DNA of 64,000 nt from Stenotrophomonas rhizophila (GTDB lineage: Bacteria > Pseudomonadota > Gammaproteobacteria > Xanthomonadales > Xanthomonadaceae): contig NZ_RJKV01000004.1 in NCBI RefSeq assembly GCF_003751305.1, forward strand, positions 124,001 through 188,000, written 5' to 3'. The notes beneath the pieces are model-generated. The model saw only the letters and a program-made list of their open reading frames with translations, did no database searches and was not told the origin of the DNA. Below are positions 9,302-18,852 of the stretch, piece by piece. Position 1 is the stretch's first letter, and every line of letters begins with the position of its first letter. The translations under genes and the position numbers were made by a program.

Positions 9302-9328
9302 AACGTGCCAGCGGGGCGGAAATCGACA
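9302..9328 (-). promoter_or_regulatory. Candidate ECF42-dependent promoter (-35 TGTCGA, -10 CGTT)
   Basis: On the minus strand TGTCGA (9328-9323) is followed after 17 nt by CGTT (9305-9302), about 49 nt before the GTG of the DGPF gene. ECF42 promoters reported in other bacteria carry TGTCGA at -35 and a CGA/TC-like -10. The -35 match is exact and the -10 is close. Autoregulation of the operon is the inference. Confidence 0.55.
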
Positions 9329-9442
9329 GGCCCGACCGATCTTTTTTTCCATCGCTGAACAGGGCACCGCTGCGGCGTTGCAACACGCCGCGGGCGCGGG
9401 CTGGGGCATCATGCCGATTCCCCCGCCCACCCCGGTCCGGCC

Positions 9443-9817
9443 ATGCAATTTCTTCTGCTGATCTACATCGACGAGGCTCTGTTGCAGACCCTGCCCGCCG
9501 ACGCGTACGACCGCCTGATGCACGACTGCCTGCAGCACGCCGACCGGTTGCAGGCCGAGGGCACGCTGGTGCTTGCGCAGAAGCTGGAGCCGGTCGACAG
9601 CGCGCGCACGGTGCGCGTGCGCCAGGGTCAGGCCCGGATCACCGATGGCCCGTTCGCCGAGACCCACGAATTGTTGGCCGGCTTCAATCTGATCAACGCG
9701 CCGGACCACGCCGAGGCGATGCGCATCGCCCAGCAGTTCCCGTGGTCGCGTTTCGGCAGCATCGAGGTGCGCCCGCTGGCCGACATGGACGCCGAGCGCG
9801 TGCGCGTCGGCGCCTGA
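9443..9817 (+). CDS. Divergent YciI/DGPF family protein
   Basis: 124 residues beginning MQFLLLIYIDEALL, the usual DGPF N-terminus, with the motif ITDGPFAETHELLAGF at about residues 66-81. It is a second DGPF protein divergent from the ECF42 operon across a 189-bp intergenic region. It is shorter than, and clearly not a simple copy of, the operon's own DGPF protein. It may be part of the same regulon, but no TGTCGA-type -35 was found pointing towards it. Confidence 0.9.
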   Translation: MQFLLLIYIDEALLQTLPADAYDRLMHDCLQHADRLQAEGTLVLAQKLEPVDSARTVRVRQGQARITDGPFAETHELLAGFNLINAPDHAEAMRIAQQFPWSRFGSIEVRPLADMDAERVRVGA

Positions 9818-9823
9818 TCCTGC

Positions 9824-11908
9824 TCAGGGCAGCAGCGTGATCTTCAGATCGCGCGGCCCGATCGCTTCGTTGCCGCTGTAGTCGCGCGCACTGCCACGCA
9901 GGATGTAGTCGCCGGCTGGCAACGCATCGGGCTGCCAGCGCCCTGTCTCGACCAGCCCATCGCGCACGGTGTTGGTGACCAGGTAGCGGAACCGTGTGAC
10001 CGCACTGCCATGCACGGTGATGCCACTGTCCGGTGCGTAGGCCACGCGCGTGGCGCTGTCTTCGCGCGGCATCCGGTTGAACACGATGTTGAAGCGCGGC
10101 TGCTCGTAGCCGGCCAGCGGCTGGCCTTGGCCATCCAGCACCTGATAGCCGACCTGGTACAGCCCCAGCCGGCGCCGTGGCAGATTGCGATCCACCTGGT
10201 CCCACGCCTCCACCACGATCTGCACGCCAGGACCCTGCCGGGGGATCGCAACGCGGCCATCGGCACCGGCCTTGATCGGCTGGTCCAGATCGTCCAGCAC
10301 GGCGACCTCGGTGATGCGCGGCGCGAAGGTGTCGGCGTAACCGGTGAAGCCCAGCGCCACCGCATTGCGCTCGAAGCCACTGGCGCCCACGCTCAGGTGC
10401 ACATGCGCCATGCGGTTGATGCTGCCCAGCGCTTCACCGGCGGCGAAACGGGTGCCGCGACGCACGCGGATGCGCTCGAGCTTGCCCTGCTCACCGAACA
10501 GCTGCTGCCAGCGCGGATCGAACGGACGATCGCGCGGGTCACGGCCAACCTTCATGTGGATGTACTTGAGCCGGCCCAGCGAGAGGCCTTCGGCCTGGCC
10601 GCCGACCGACCACGCCGCGAACGGCGTATCCACCTTGCCGTCGGCAATCGCCAGCACCGGCTGGCCGACATCGCCGCGGATGTCGAAGCCACCGTGCAGG
10701 TGGTGGCGACTCTCACCCTTGAAGTCGCCGCGCACCTCACCCAACGTGCCGACCACTTCATGCCAGCCGTCCTGCGGGGCCAGCGGCCAACGACCGGCGG
10801 TCTGCGGCAGCGGCGCGTCCGGCGCCGGGCCGATCAGCGCCGGCGGTGCAGTCGCTCCTGCCGCCAGCGCACGCAGCCGGTGCACCCGGTAGGACGCGGC
10901 ATCGGCCAGGTACAGCCCGCCCTCGGCATCCAGTGCCAGTGCGGTCGGCCGGGCGAAGCGCGGCTGCGGCGGTACGCCGGCCAAGGCCAGCTGATGACCC
11001 TGCGCCGAGATCTGTACCACCTTGCCGTTGATGTCGCTGGCATAGATCACCCCGTCGTGGGTCACCGCCAACGACAGCGGACCACTGAGCAGGCCGCCAT
11101 CGGCCACGCGGGTGCTCAGCGTGCCATCCGGCGCAAGCTGGCGGATCGCGTTGTTGAACAGGTCGGCGATCAGCAGGGTGCCCTGCGGATCCAACGCCAG
11201 CGCCACCGGCGTATCCAGGCGGGTGGCCGCACCGATGCCCTCCATCAGCCCTGGGCGCTCGCCACCGGCGACGGTATGCACCCGCCCATCGGTCTCGATG
11301 ACGCGGATGCGGTCGTTGTAGGTATCGGCCACGTACACGCGGCCGTCGGCGTCCACGGCCAAGCCCATCGGCCCATCGAAGCGCGCCTGCGCGGCCGGCC
11401 CATCGACGAAGCCCCGCTGGCCATCACCGGCCAGCGTGCTCACGGTGCCGTCCACCGCGATGCGACGGATCACATGGTTGCCGGTGTCGGCGACGTAGAC
11501 GTTGCCGACTACATCCAACGCGATGCCGGACGGTGTATTGAACTGCGCCTGCAACGCGGCGCCGTCGCGCCAGCCCTCGCCGTGCCCGGCCAGCGTGTCC
11601 ACGCGGCCGTCAGGGTGGACGCGGCGGATGCGGTTGTTGTCGCCGGCATCGGCGATGTAGACCACGCCGTGCGCATCCACGGCCAGGCCGTACGGATCGC
11701 CGAAGCGCGCCTGGGCGGCAGGGCCTTCCGTGCTGCCGCCGACACCGTCGCCGGCCAGCACGCTGAACTGCGGCGTCCAGCCGAGCACGGTCGCCACCGG
11801 GCTCGGCGGCGGCGCGGGCGCGGCCGGTTCGCGCAGGAAAGTCCATGACAAGGCCGCCGCCATCAGCGCTGCTATCAGCACCACCATTGCCCATCGTCCG
11901 CGCGTCAT
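9824..11908 (-). CDS. NHL-repeat beta-propeller fused to an M23-like peptidase domain
   Basis: 694 residues starting at 11908 after an AAGGA Shine-Dalgarno. An N-terminal signal anchor (MTRGRWAMVVLIAALMAAAL) and a Pro/Ala-rich linker precede a propeller. The propeller is built from about six NHL repeats over residues 45-370, marked by recurring GLAVDAxGxVYIADxxxxRIR units. A LytM/M23-like region follows, with HGGFDIRGDVGQPVLAIADG and the HVHLS ligand motif, and then an Ig-like C-terminal segment. M23 domains bind or cut peptidoglycan peptides; NHL propellers bind partners. The combination suggests an envelope protein, but whether the full zinc site is intact needs alignment. Confidence 0.85.
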   Translation of the reverse strand: MTRGRWAMVVLIAALMAAALSWTFLREPAAPAPPPSPVATVLGWTPQFSVLAGDGVGGSTEGPAAQARFGDPYGLAVDAHGVVYIADAGDNNRIRRVHPDGRVDTLAGHGEGWRDGAALQAQFNTPSGIALDVVGNVYVADTGNHVIRRIAVDGTVSTLAGDGQRGFVDGPAAQARFDGPMGLAVDADGRVYVADTYNDRIRVIETDGRVHTVAGGERPGLMEGIGAATRLDTPVALALDPQGTLLIADLFNNAIRQLAPDGTLSTRVADGGLLSGPLSLAVTHDGVIYASDINGKVVQISAQGHQLALAGVPPQPRFARPTALALDAEGGLYLADAASYRVHRLRALAAGATAPPALIGPAPDAPLPQTAGRWPLAPQDGWHEVVGTLGEVRGDFKGESRHHLHGGFDIRGDVGQPVLAIADGKVDTPFAAWSVGGQAEGLSLGRLKYIHMKVGRDPRDRPFDPRWQQLFGEQGKLERIRVRRGTRFAAGEALGSINRMAHVHLSVGASGFERNAVALGFTGYADTFAPRITEVAVLDDLDQPIKAGADGRVAIPRQGPGVQIVVEAWDQVDRNLPRRRLGLYQVGYQVLDGQGQPLAGYEQPRFNIVFNRMPREDSATRVAYAPDSGITVHGSAVTRFRYLVTNTVRDGLVETGRWQPDALPAGDYILRGSARDYSGNEAIGPRDLKITLLP

Positions 11909-12048
11909 CGCTGTCCTTCCCTGCTGCTGTTGGGGACCCGACCTTAGCGGCTCGTGGCGTGCCTGCAAACCCTGCATGACCACAGCGCCTTGTGTGGACG
12001 CCACGTTCCGGTTCCAATCAGGGCTGACGCCAAGGAAGGATGTACCGC

Positions 12049-13560
12049 ATGACCCGCCGCACCGGCTCTGCTCTGCCCCTGCTGTTCTCGCTGTGCGTCG
12101 CCCCTGTTGCCGGCGTGGCAGCGCATGACGCCGCGGAGGCGGCTGTGAGCCACCCGGCCGCCACGAAGTTGGCCTTCCTGGCGGAGCTGTCGGCGGCCAC
12201 CGATCAGGCCATCAGTGGCGATACCCTCGGCGCGGCCATCGCCTTCGAACAGCTGCTGGACGATCCCCGTCTTGCCACCCTGGACGATGTGCAACGCAGT
12301 CATGCCTGGCATAACGCTGCACTGGTCGCAGGCGAGCAGAAGCAGGTTGAGCTTGCCGAACGGCGCCTGCAGACCGCGCTGTCGATCAATCCCCGTAATG
12401 CCGACGCGCGTTTCCTGCTGGCCGCTGGCCAGTTGGCGAACGAGCAAGTCCAGGCATCGGCGAACAATGTCATCCGCGGGATCGCAGATTCCGAGGGTGC
12501 GCCGGACCTGCCCAAAGATCTGGTCTGGCATCTCGATAGGCTGCTCAAAGACATGCCGGCTACGCGCCTGCCGTTGTTGCAGGGCTTGTTCGACCACGGC
12601 TGGAAGAGTGATGACCTCGAGCCCGGCGAGCTTTGGGTCACCCTGGCCACGCTGCAGGTCGAGGCCGGGCAGCATGACAAGGTGAGCGAAACGCTGGCGC
12701 GTGTGGACGAGCCTTTCCCGCTGGTGATGCTGCGCAGCGACAAGCGTTTCGACCGACACCTTGAGCGCGGCACGCCTCGCGTTGACCCCGTGGGTGCGGC
12801 GCAACGCCAGATCGATCGGTTGCGGGTGGCCACCATGCTTGCGCCCGGCATTAACGACACCGCGGTCGAACTCGCCTTTGCACTGCTGGTCGCGGGCCAG
12901 CCGCAGGACGTCATCGGCATGACCCAGTCGCTGGCCGACTACGCGCCGACGGCCCCTACCCTGCCGAAGGGCGATGAGGCGCGCTCGGTAGGCTGGATGC
13001 TGGAGCTTCGCGGCCGGGCGCAGCGCCAGTTGGGGCAGAACGACGCCGCTCTCGATACCCAGGTGCTTGCCGTCCGCATGGCAGAAGACAGTGGCCTGGC
13101 TGACCAGCCGCTCGGGTTGGCGTACCTGTATGCGGTAATGCTGCGCCCCTCGATGGCCCGGGAGACGGTGCGCGATCTGAAAGAGCTCAATGCCTACGGT
13201 GAAGGCGCACGGCAACTGATCAATCTGATGGCTGCGCTGCAGGTGGGCGACAGCACAGCTGCACAGGGTGCACGCGAGGTACTGTCTGCAAACCGTCAGC
13301 AGACCCCGGGCATCTACATGACCTCACTCATCGCCGACAACCGGCTGGACGAGGCCGCCGCCACACTGCTCGCCCGACTCGCCGATCCCACAGAGCGAGG
13401 TGCGGCTCTGCTGGAAATGCAGAGCTTCCGGATGTCGCCGCGGCTGCCGGGTGAAGTGGCGTTCCAGGCACGCTGGAAACACTTCGCGCAGCGGACCGAC
13501 GTCCAGGCCGCGGTGAACAAGGTGGGTCGCGTGGAGACCTATGCGCTGTACAACGACTGA
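12049..13560 (+). CDS. Secreted TPR-like hypothetical protein
   Basis: 503 residues. A signal peptide (MTRRTGSALPLLFSLCV...GVAA) is followed by helical repeats with TPR-like spacing, for example LAERRLQTALSINPRNADARF around residues 105-125. An ATG at 12040 sits directly on the AAGGAAGG Shine-Dalgarno; the ATG at 12049 has proper spacing and was chosen. It stands alone between the NHL/M23 gene and the lytic transglycosylase gene. The helical repeat architecture suggests a protein-protein interaction role in the periplasm. No specific family is recognised. Confidence 0.82.
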   Translation: MTRRTGSALPLLFSLCVAPVAGVAAHDAAEAAVSHPAATKLAFLAELSAATDQAISGDTLGAAIAFEQLLDDPRLATLDDVQRSHAWHNAALVAGEQKQVELAERRLQTALSINPRNADARFLLAAGQLANEQVQASANNVIRGIADSEGAPDLPKDLVWHLDRLLKDMPATRLPLLQGLFDHGWKSDDLEPGELWVTLATLQVEAGQHDKVSETLARVDEPFPLVMLRSDKRFDRHLERGTPRVDPVGAAQRQIDRLRVATMLAPGINDTAVELAFALLVAGQPQDVIGMTQSLADYAPTAPTLPKGDEARSVGWMLELRGRAQRQLGQNDAALDTQVLAVRMAEDSGLADQPLGLAYLYAVMLRPSMARETVRDLKELNAYGEGARQLINLMAALQVGDSTAAQGAREVLSANRQQTPGIYMTSLIADNRLDEAAATLLARLADPTERGAALLEMQSFRMSPRLPGEVAFQARWKHFAQRTDVQAAVNKVGRVETYALYND

Positions 13561-13612
13561 TGCTCGGCACCGCGCATTGTCCAGTGCGGGCATCACACAT
13601 TGATGCTCCGCC

Positions 13613-14386
13613 CTACTTCGCCGGCGTCTCCACCTTGAACCCCATCGCTTCGCGGTAGCGCACGTACAACGCGCTGACCTTTTCCACATAGGCCAGCGTC
13701 TCGGCATACGGGGGCACGCCCTTGTAGCGCGTCACCGCACCGATCCCGGCGTTGTACGCGGCCGCAGCAAGTACGCGGTCGCCTTTGTAGCGCCGCAGCA
13801 GCGCCTTCATGTAACGCGCACCGCCACTGATCGACTGCTCGGCCGAGAGCGGATCGGCCACGCCGTATTCGGTCGCGGTATCGGGCATCAGCTGCATCAC
13901 GCCCTGCGCGCCCTTGGGCGAGATCGCACCGGCATCGAAATTGCTCTCGGCATGGGCGATCGCACGCAGCCAGGCATCGTCCACACCGGTGGCCTTGGCT
14001 GCCGCCTTGAACTGCTTGGCGTGCCGGTTCAACTGCGGCGTGCCGACCTTGCCCAGCCCTTCGTGCGCCGGCTCACCCGGGGGCGTGGCCACGGTGAACT
14101 TCAGGAACACCCGCGAGCCCGGCAGGTTGCGGGTGGAGTAGACCAGTGCACCGTCCTGCTCACGTTCGTACAGGGTGCCGCTGAAGATGCCCATGTTGCC
14201 CCACAGGTTGGGGGTCTGCACCGCGTTGTCGTCGATCTGCTGCGGGGTGCATTTCGAGCCCGGCTCTGGCGCCGTGGCCAGGCTGACGGTGTTGCTCTGC
14301 ACGCAGCGATAGACCGTGCGCGCCGATGCCAGGCCAGGCAGCAGCAACGACACCAGGGCCAACGCGGCAGGCAAGGTCGGATTCAT
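13613..14386 (-). CDS. Lytic transglycosylase (SLT family)
   Basis: 257 residues with a signal peptide (residues 1-22). A short cysteine-paired DUF4124-like segment (TVYRC...GSKC) precedes a C-terminal SLT domain. Catalytic Glu147 lies in the HAESNF motif, followed by SPKGAQGVMQLMP and AAYNAG, the classic goose-lysozyme-like signature. Such enzymes cleave the MurNAc-GlcNAc bond in peptidoglycan to make 1,6-anhydro ends. The gene is divergent from the EAL gene across about 300 bp. Substrate preference and whether it is soluble or lipid-linked are not evident; there is no lipobox. Confidence 0.93.
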   Translation of the reverse strand: MNPTLPAALALVSLLLPGLASARTVYRCVQSNTVSLATAPEPGSKCTPQQIDDNAVQTPNLWGNMGIFSGTLYEREQDGALVYSTRNLPGSRVFLKFTVATPPGEPAHEGLGKVGTPQLNRHAKQFKAAAKATGVDDAWLRAIAHAESNFDAGAISPKGAQGVMQLMPDTATEYGVADPLSAEQSISGGARYMKALLRRYKGDRVLAAAAYNAGIGAVTRYKGVPPYAETLAYVEKVSALYVRYREAMGFKVETPAK

Positions 14387-14685
14387 CAGGCTCGGATCGG
14401 GGCACGGAAGGGTGCGGCGCGATCATCCGGCCGAAGGCGCGAACCGAAGGTGAATACCGGGCTGATCACCCGCGCGACCCAGGTGTCCGGCGGCAGGGAC
14501 GGGTGACGGAAACGGCCGGTTTCGTCCGTGCTCTGTCGTCGGCCACGCCGCCTGGCCCAGCGGCATCCCAAAGCCTCTGGTTTCAATCCCCGCGCACTGA
14601 TGGTCATATAGCGGCTCGGGGCCGCGACTGCCCTGGCCCGCCGGGCTGCCATGGACCCCCCTTTCGACGAGGCATCGAGATCTGC

Positions 14686-16290
14686 TTGAACCGCGCCCGG
14701 ATCATCGCCGTCACCATCCTGCTGGCCCTGCTCGGCGCCCTCGTGCCGATCGCCACCGTGTTCTATTTCACCTGGAGCCGGGCCAGCGAGTTCGAACAGG
14801 TGCGGCTGCAGACCACCGCCGAGCGCACCCTGCAGCGCGCGCACCGCGCCTACGAGGGCGCGTTGAATACCCTGCGCGAACTCAATCGCAGCACCCTGGT
14901 GCCCTGCTCGCCCGAGCACCTGCAGCTGATGCGCGGGCTGGTGATGCGCACCCACTCGGCCGAGCAGATCGGGTACTTCGAGAACGGCCGGCTGGCCTGC
15001 ACCTCGTGGGGGCCGATGGACCCGGGCGTCGTGCAGCCCCCACCGGCCTATGTCACCGCCGAGGGCGCCGGCATCACCCTGGACATCCGTCCGCTCGCCG
15101 GCACGCCGCAGCAGCCCTTGATGGCCCTGAGCTACGGCCACTACGACATCCTGATGGACCCGGCGCGGTTGATCGATGTCATCGTCGATCCCAACGTGCG
15201 GCTGGCCGTCGCCAGCCCCGACGGACGGCTGATCGCCCAGCAGGACATCCAGGACCAGGCCCTGCTGCAGCGGCTGCTGCGCGAGCCGGCCAGCGGTATC
15301 GAAGGGCAGACGCTGTATGCCACCGCGCAGGACCAGGAATGGCTGGCCATCGCCACCGCCCCACGCACCGATCTGGTCGCCGCATTCCGCCACCAGATCG
15401 GGCAGTTCATTCCGCTGGGGGTGCTGGGCGCGCTGGCGGCGATCGGTGGCGTGGTGTGGCTGTCGCGACGGCGGCTGTCGCTGCGCGGCGAACTGGCCAC
15501 GGCCGTCCGCAGGCGGGAGTTCTTCATGCACTACCAGCCGATCATCGAGCTGGATACCGGCATCTGCGTGGGCGCCGAATCGCTGGTGCGCTGGCGTCGT
15601 CCCGACGGCAGCCTGGTGCGGCCGGATCTGTTCATCCCGCTGGCCGAGGAGGCCGGGCTGATCGAGGCGCTGACCGACCAGGTCATCGACCACGTGATCA
15701 CGGACATGCGCGCGTTGCTGGTGCAGGACCGCAGCGCGCACATCGCGATCAATCTGGCCGCCGAGGATGTCAGCAGCGGACGGGCGCTGAAGGTACTGAG
15801 CACCAAACTGCAGGGCACCGGCATCCATCCCCAGCAGATCTGGCTGGAGGCGACCGAGCGCGGTTTCATCGATATCCGCCGGGCGCGTACCAGCTTGGCC
15901 AATGCACGGCGGATGGGGCACTGCGTGGCGATCGACGACTTCGGTGTCGGCTATTCCAGCCTGCAGTACCTACAGCAGCTGCCGCTGGATGCGCTGAAGA
16001 TCGACAAGTCGTTCATCGATGCGATCGGGACCGACAGCGCCACCAGCCCGGTCACCTCGCACATCATCGACATGGCCAAGACGCTGGGGCTGTTCACCGT
16101 GGCCGAAGGCGTGGAAACGCCCGCGCAGTTGGCCTACCTGCAGGCGCGCCAGGTGGAGTTCGGGCAGGGCTGGCTGTTCTCCAGGGCACTGCCGCCGGAC
16201 GAGTTCGTGGCCTTCCACCAGCAACGCAAGCAGCAGTACGGACAGGCGCCGGAAGACATGCAGAAACCCGGCAACGACGAGCCCGGCTGA
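14686..16290 (+). CDS. CSS-motif sensor EAL-domain c-di-GMP phosphodiesterase
   Basis: 534 residues from a TTG at 14686; the first hydrophobic helix starts right after it, and no ATG fits. Layout: TM helix (5-27), periplasmic CSS-like sensor domain (containing PCSPEHLQLMRGL), second TM helix (about 238-258), then a C-terminal EAL domain. The signature EAL reads ESL (GAESLVRW), but the metal-binding Glu is kept. Other catalytic elements are present: WLEATERG, AIDDFGVGYSSL, LKIDKSF and AEGVETPAQL. The domain is therefore likely active in hydrolysing c-di-GMP to pGpG. In related CSS-EAL proteins periplasmic thiol redox controls activity. The start remains uncertain. Confidence 0.88.
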   Translation: MNRARIIAVTILLALLGALVPIATVFYFTWSRASEFEQVRLQTTAERTLQRAHRAYEGALNTLRELNRSTLVPCSPEHLQLMRGLVMRTHSAEQIGYFENGRLACTSWGPMDPGVVQPPPAYVTAEGAGITLDIRPLAGTPQQPLMALSYGHYDILMDPARLIDVIVDPNVRLAVASPDGRLIAQQDIQDQALLQRLLREPASGIEGQTLYATAQDQEWLAIATAPRTDLVAAFRHQIGQFIPLGVLGALAAIGGVVWLSRRRLSLRGELATAVRRREFFMHYQPIIELDTGICVGAESLVRWRRPDGSLVRPDLFIPLAEEAGLIEALTDQVIDHVITDMRALLVQDRSAHIAINLAAEDVSSGRALKVLSTKLQGTGIHPQQIWLEATERGFIDIRRARTSLANARRMGHCVAIDDFGVGYSSLQYLQQLPLDALKIDKSFIDAIGTDSATSPVTSHIIDMAKTLGLFTVAEGVETPAQLAYLQARQVEFGQGWLFSRALPPDEFVAFHQQRKQQYGQAPEDMQKPGNDEPG

Positions 16291-16299
16291 GCCGACTGC

Positions 16300-17274
16300 C
16301 TATTCGGCCTCCAGCCCCGCCAGCGTCATCACCCACGCCGGTAGCTGCGGCTCGCCAGCGTAGAACGCCTTCGGTCTGCCCTCGGCCATCGCCCAGCGTT
16401 GGATCCAGCTGATGCCCCCGGCGCCGTTGTAGCCATCGGCATGCTGGTAGGCCGGATCCTGCAGTGCCGCCTCCAGCGAGATGAAGCGATAGCCGCGCCG
16501 GCGCGTGGCGGCGACCAGCTCTTCCACGCAGTCCGCGCTGAGCGCATTGGCGTGGATCAACCACACCTGTGCAGGCAACCGGCCCAGCAGCTGCTGCCCC
16601 TGCTGCTCGTAGTAGTCCAGCTTGTTGAGCATGTACGGCACGTAGCCGCGGCGCAGCTGGCGCAGGCGGGCCTCACGCGCGACCGGATCGGCCTCGGTAT
16701 CACGCACCCGGTCGTAGGCGAACGCCCAGATCCACTCGCTGTTGTCGACGGTGACCGGCGCGATCCGGTAGCCGTGCTGCTGCAGGAACACGCCCAGCGC
16801 AGCACGTTCTTCCGGGGACTGCCCGGCACGCAGATAGGGATGCCGGAACCAGCGCGGGGTCTGCCCGGTCTCGGCCAGCAACGGGCGCAGCGTCATCTCA
16901 CCGCGCAGGATGTCCTGCTCATACGCGGCCAGCCCGATCGCGTGCAGATCGACATGGCCGAACGTGTGGTTACCCAGCTCGAACCCGGCATCGCGCCAGT
17001 CGCGCAGCATCTGCACGCGCGCAGGTTGCACCCGTCCATCCACCTCGAGTTTGACCTCGTTGACGAAGCCCACCACCGGCACGTCGGCCCGCTTCAGGGC
17101 CGCGATCAACTGCGCATGGCGGGCGGCAAGCGCGGGCTCGGCGCGTTCGTCCAGACGCTGCCAGGGCAGGTCGTCGATGGTCAGCGCGATGCGCCGCTCC
17201 GGCTCGGCCGCGTGCGCGATACCGGCCAGGCACAGCAGTGCCAGCACACCCCATCGAAAGAATCCCTTGCGCAC
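16300..17274 (-). CDS. Secreted polysaccharide deacetylase family protein
   Basis: 324 residues from GTG 17274, preceded by GGGAG. A signal peptide (residues 1-22) leads into a NodB homology domain. Motif 1 is TIDDLPW (catalytic base and metal Asp), motif 2 is GNHTFGHVDLH (H-x3-H metal ligands), and motif 3 is FRHPYLRAG. These enzymes remove acetyl groups from N- or O-acetylated sugars in the envelope. The C-terminal LIHANAL segment fits motif 5. The 3' end nearly meets the convergent EAL gene (9-bp gap). The substrate is unknown. Confidence 0.88.
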   Translation of the reverse strand: MRKGFFRWGVLALLCLAGIAHAAEPERRIALTIDDLPWQRLDERAEPALAARHAQLIAALKRADVPVVGFVNEVKLEVDGRVQPARVQMLRDWRDAGFELGNHTFGHVDLHAIGLAAYEQDILRGEMTLRPLLAETGQTPRWFRHPYLRAGQSPEERAALGVFLQQHGYRIAPVTVDNSEWIWAFAYDRVRDTEADPVAREARLRQLRRGYVPYMLNKLDYYEQQGQQLLGRLPAQVWLIHANALSADCVEELVAATRRRGYRFISLEAALQDPAYQHADGYNGAGGISWIQRWAMAEGRPKAFYAGEPQLPAWVMTLAGLEAE

Positions 17275-17353
17275 CCGCTGCTCCCGTCGCGATACCCGGC
17301 CCCAGCATAGCGCCGGGTATCGCGCTCCACCTTGCCGGGTGCGGCGGCTGGGC

Positions 17354-18556
17354 TCAGTGCGTGATCGGCGCCCAGGCACGCGGCTGGCGCAGCACCACCA
17401 TCAACGTGGCCAGCAGCAGCACCAGCAGGACCGCTGGCAGCCAGCGTTCACCGACGGTTTCCAGCATCACGCCGCCGACGATGCCCGCCAGCGCGATGGC
17501 CAGATTCCAGCCGGTCACCACGAACGACTGCGCGATGTCCCCGGCCTCGTCGGCACGACGCGCCACGGCAGTCTGGAACAGCGTGGGGACGCCACCGAAG
17601 GAGATTCCCCAGACCACCGTGCCGATCACCAGCACCCACGGCGAGCCCGGCCACAGGCCGAACGCCACTGCCGAGAGTGCGAAGGCCACCGTGCTGGCGA
17701 TCACCAGCGCGCGCAGCCAGCGGTCCACCAGCAGGCCGGTGATCCAGATGCCGACCAGCGCGGCCACGCCGAACACCAGCAGCAGACGATCCAGCCACAC
17801 CGCCGCGCCGGACAGCGCCGCGAACGGTTCGATGTAGGTGTACAGGACGTTGTGCGCCAGCACGTACAGGAACATCGTCAGCAGGGCGGTCCGCATGCCG
17901 CGCAGGCGCAGCACGCTGACCAGCGGTTGCTGCGCCGCCGCGCCCGGGGCCGGCAGCGGGGGCAGCGCCAGCCGCGCCCACACCAGCAGGCCGACACTGA
18001 GCAGCGACATCAATCCGAACGCCCAGCGCCAACCGATGGTCTGGCCGAGCAGCGTACCGGCCGGGATGCCCAACGACAGTGCCAGCGGCGTGCCGACCAT
18101 CGCCACGGCGATCGCGCGGCCCTGCAGCTGCGGCACCACCATGCGGCTGGCGTAGCCGGCCACCAGCGACCACAGCAGGCCAGCACTGATGCCCGCGCAG
18201 AAGCGCGCGACCAGCATCAGCCCATAGTGGTGCGTCATCGCGGTGATGGTGTTGACCACCACGAAGCCGGCGATCGCGGTAAGCATCAACGGGCGGCGTG
18301 GCCAGCGCCGGGTGAGTGCGGTCATCGGCAATGCGGCGACCAGCGAGCCGAGCGCGTAGATCGTCACCAACTGCCCGACCAGCGCACGGCTGACGCCGAG
18401 ATCGGCGCTCATCGGGGACAGCAGGCCGGCCGGCAATGCCTCGGTGAGGATGGTGATGAAGCCTGCGCAGGCCAGGGCGAGCAGCCCGCCGAAGGGCAAC
18501 CGGCTGGCGGCGTTGGGCAGGGGGAAGGCGTTGGAATCGACCGCGTGCCCGCTCAT
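17354..18556 (-). CDS. MFS drug/metabolite efflux transporter (DHA1-like)
   Basis: 400 residues with about 12 hydrophobic helices. The loop 2-3 motif appears as ALPMTALTRRWPRRPLML, and an antiporter motif-C-like GTPLALSLGIPAGTLLG segment is present. Members of the DHA1 group export drugs, sugars or arabinose-like compounds by proton antiport. The gene is divergent from a LysR regulator across 296 bp, a standard regulator-target arrangement, so induction by the LysR ligand is likely. The substrate cannot be read from sequence. Confidence 0.9.
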   Translation of the reverse strand: MSGHAVDSNAFPLPNAASRLPFGGLLALACAGFITILTEALPAGLLSPMSADLGVSRALVGQLVTIYALGSLVAALPMTALTRRWPRRPLMLTAIAGFVVVNTITAMTHHYGLMLVARFCAGISAGLLWSLVAGYASRMVVPQLQGRAIAVAMVGTPLALSLGIPAGTLLGQTIGWRWAFGLMSLLSVGLLVWARLALPPLPAPGAAAQQPLVSVLRLRGMRTALLTMFLYVLAHNVLYTYIEPFAALSGAAVWLDRLLLVFGVAALVGIWITGLLVDRWLRALVIASTVAFALSAVAFGLWPGSPWVLVIGTVVWGISFGGVPTLFQTAVARRADEAGDIAQSFVVTGWNLAIALAGIVGGVMLETVGERWLPAVLLVLLLATLMVVLRQPRAWAPITH

Positions 18557-18852
18557 GGGCGCGCCTGCGTTGGTGCCGTAGCGCAGTTGGAGTAGAGATC
18601 GCGAAGGTCAGTGAGGGCAGACATCGGGGCACCAGGGGAAGGGGGAGCGCCACCGTAGGCGTTGGGCCGCCGTCGAAACAGCGGGGTGACGCTCCGCACA
18701 TTCCGGAGCTGCATGGCCGCAATCGCTCGAATGCCTGTCCCGCAAGGTCTGGAACCAGAACCTGCCGCCCCCGCATCGCAGCGTTGCGGCCCTGGGCATC
18801 CCTCCCAGCCCCCGCACGCGCTGCCGGCCGCTACAGTGACTCCTCTCTTCCC

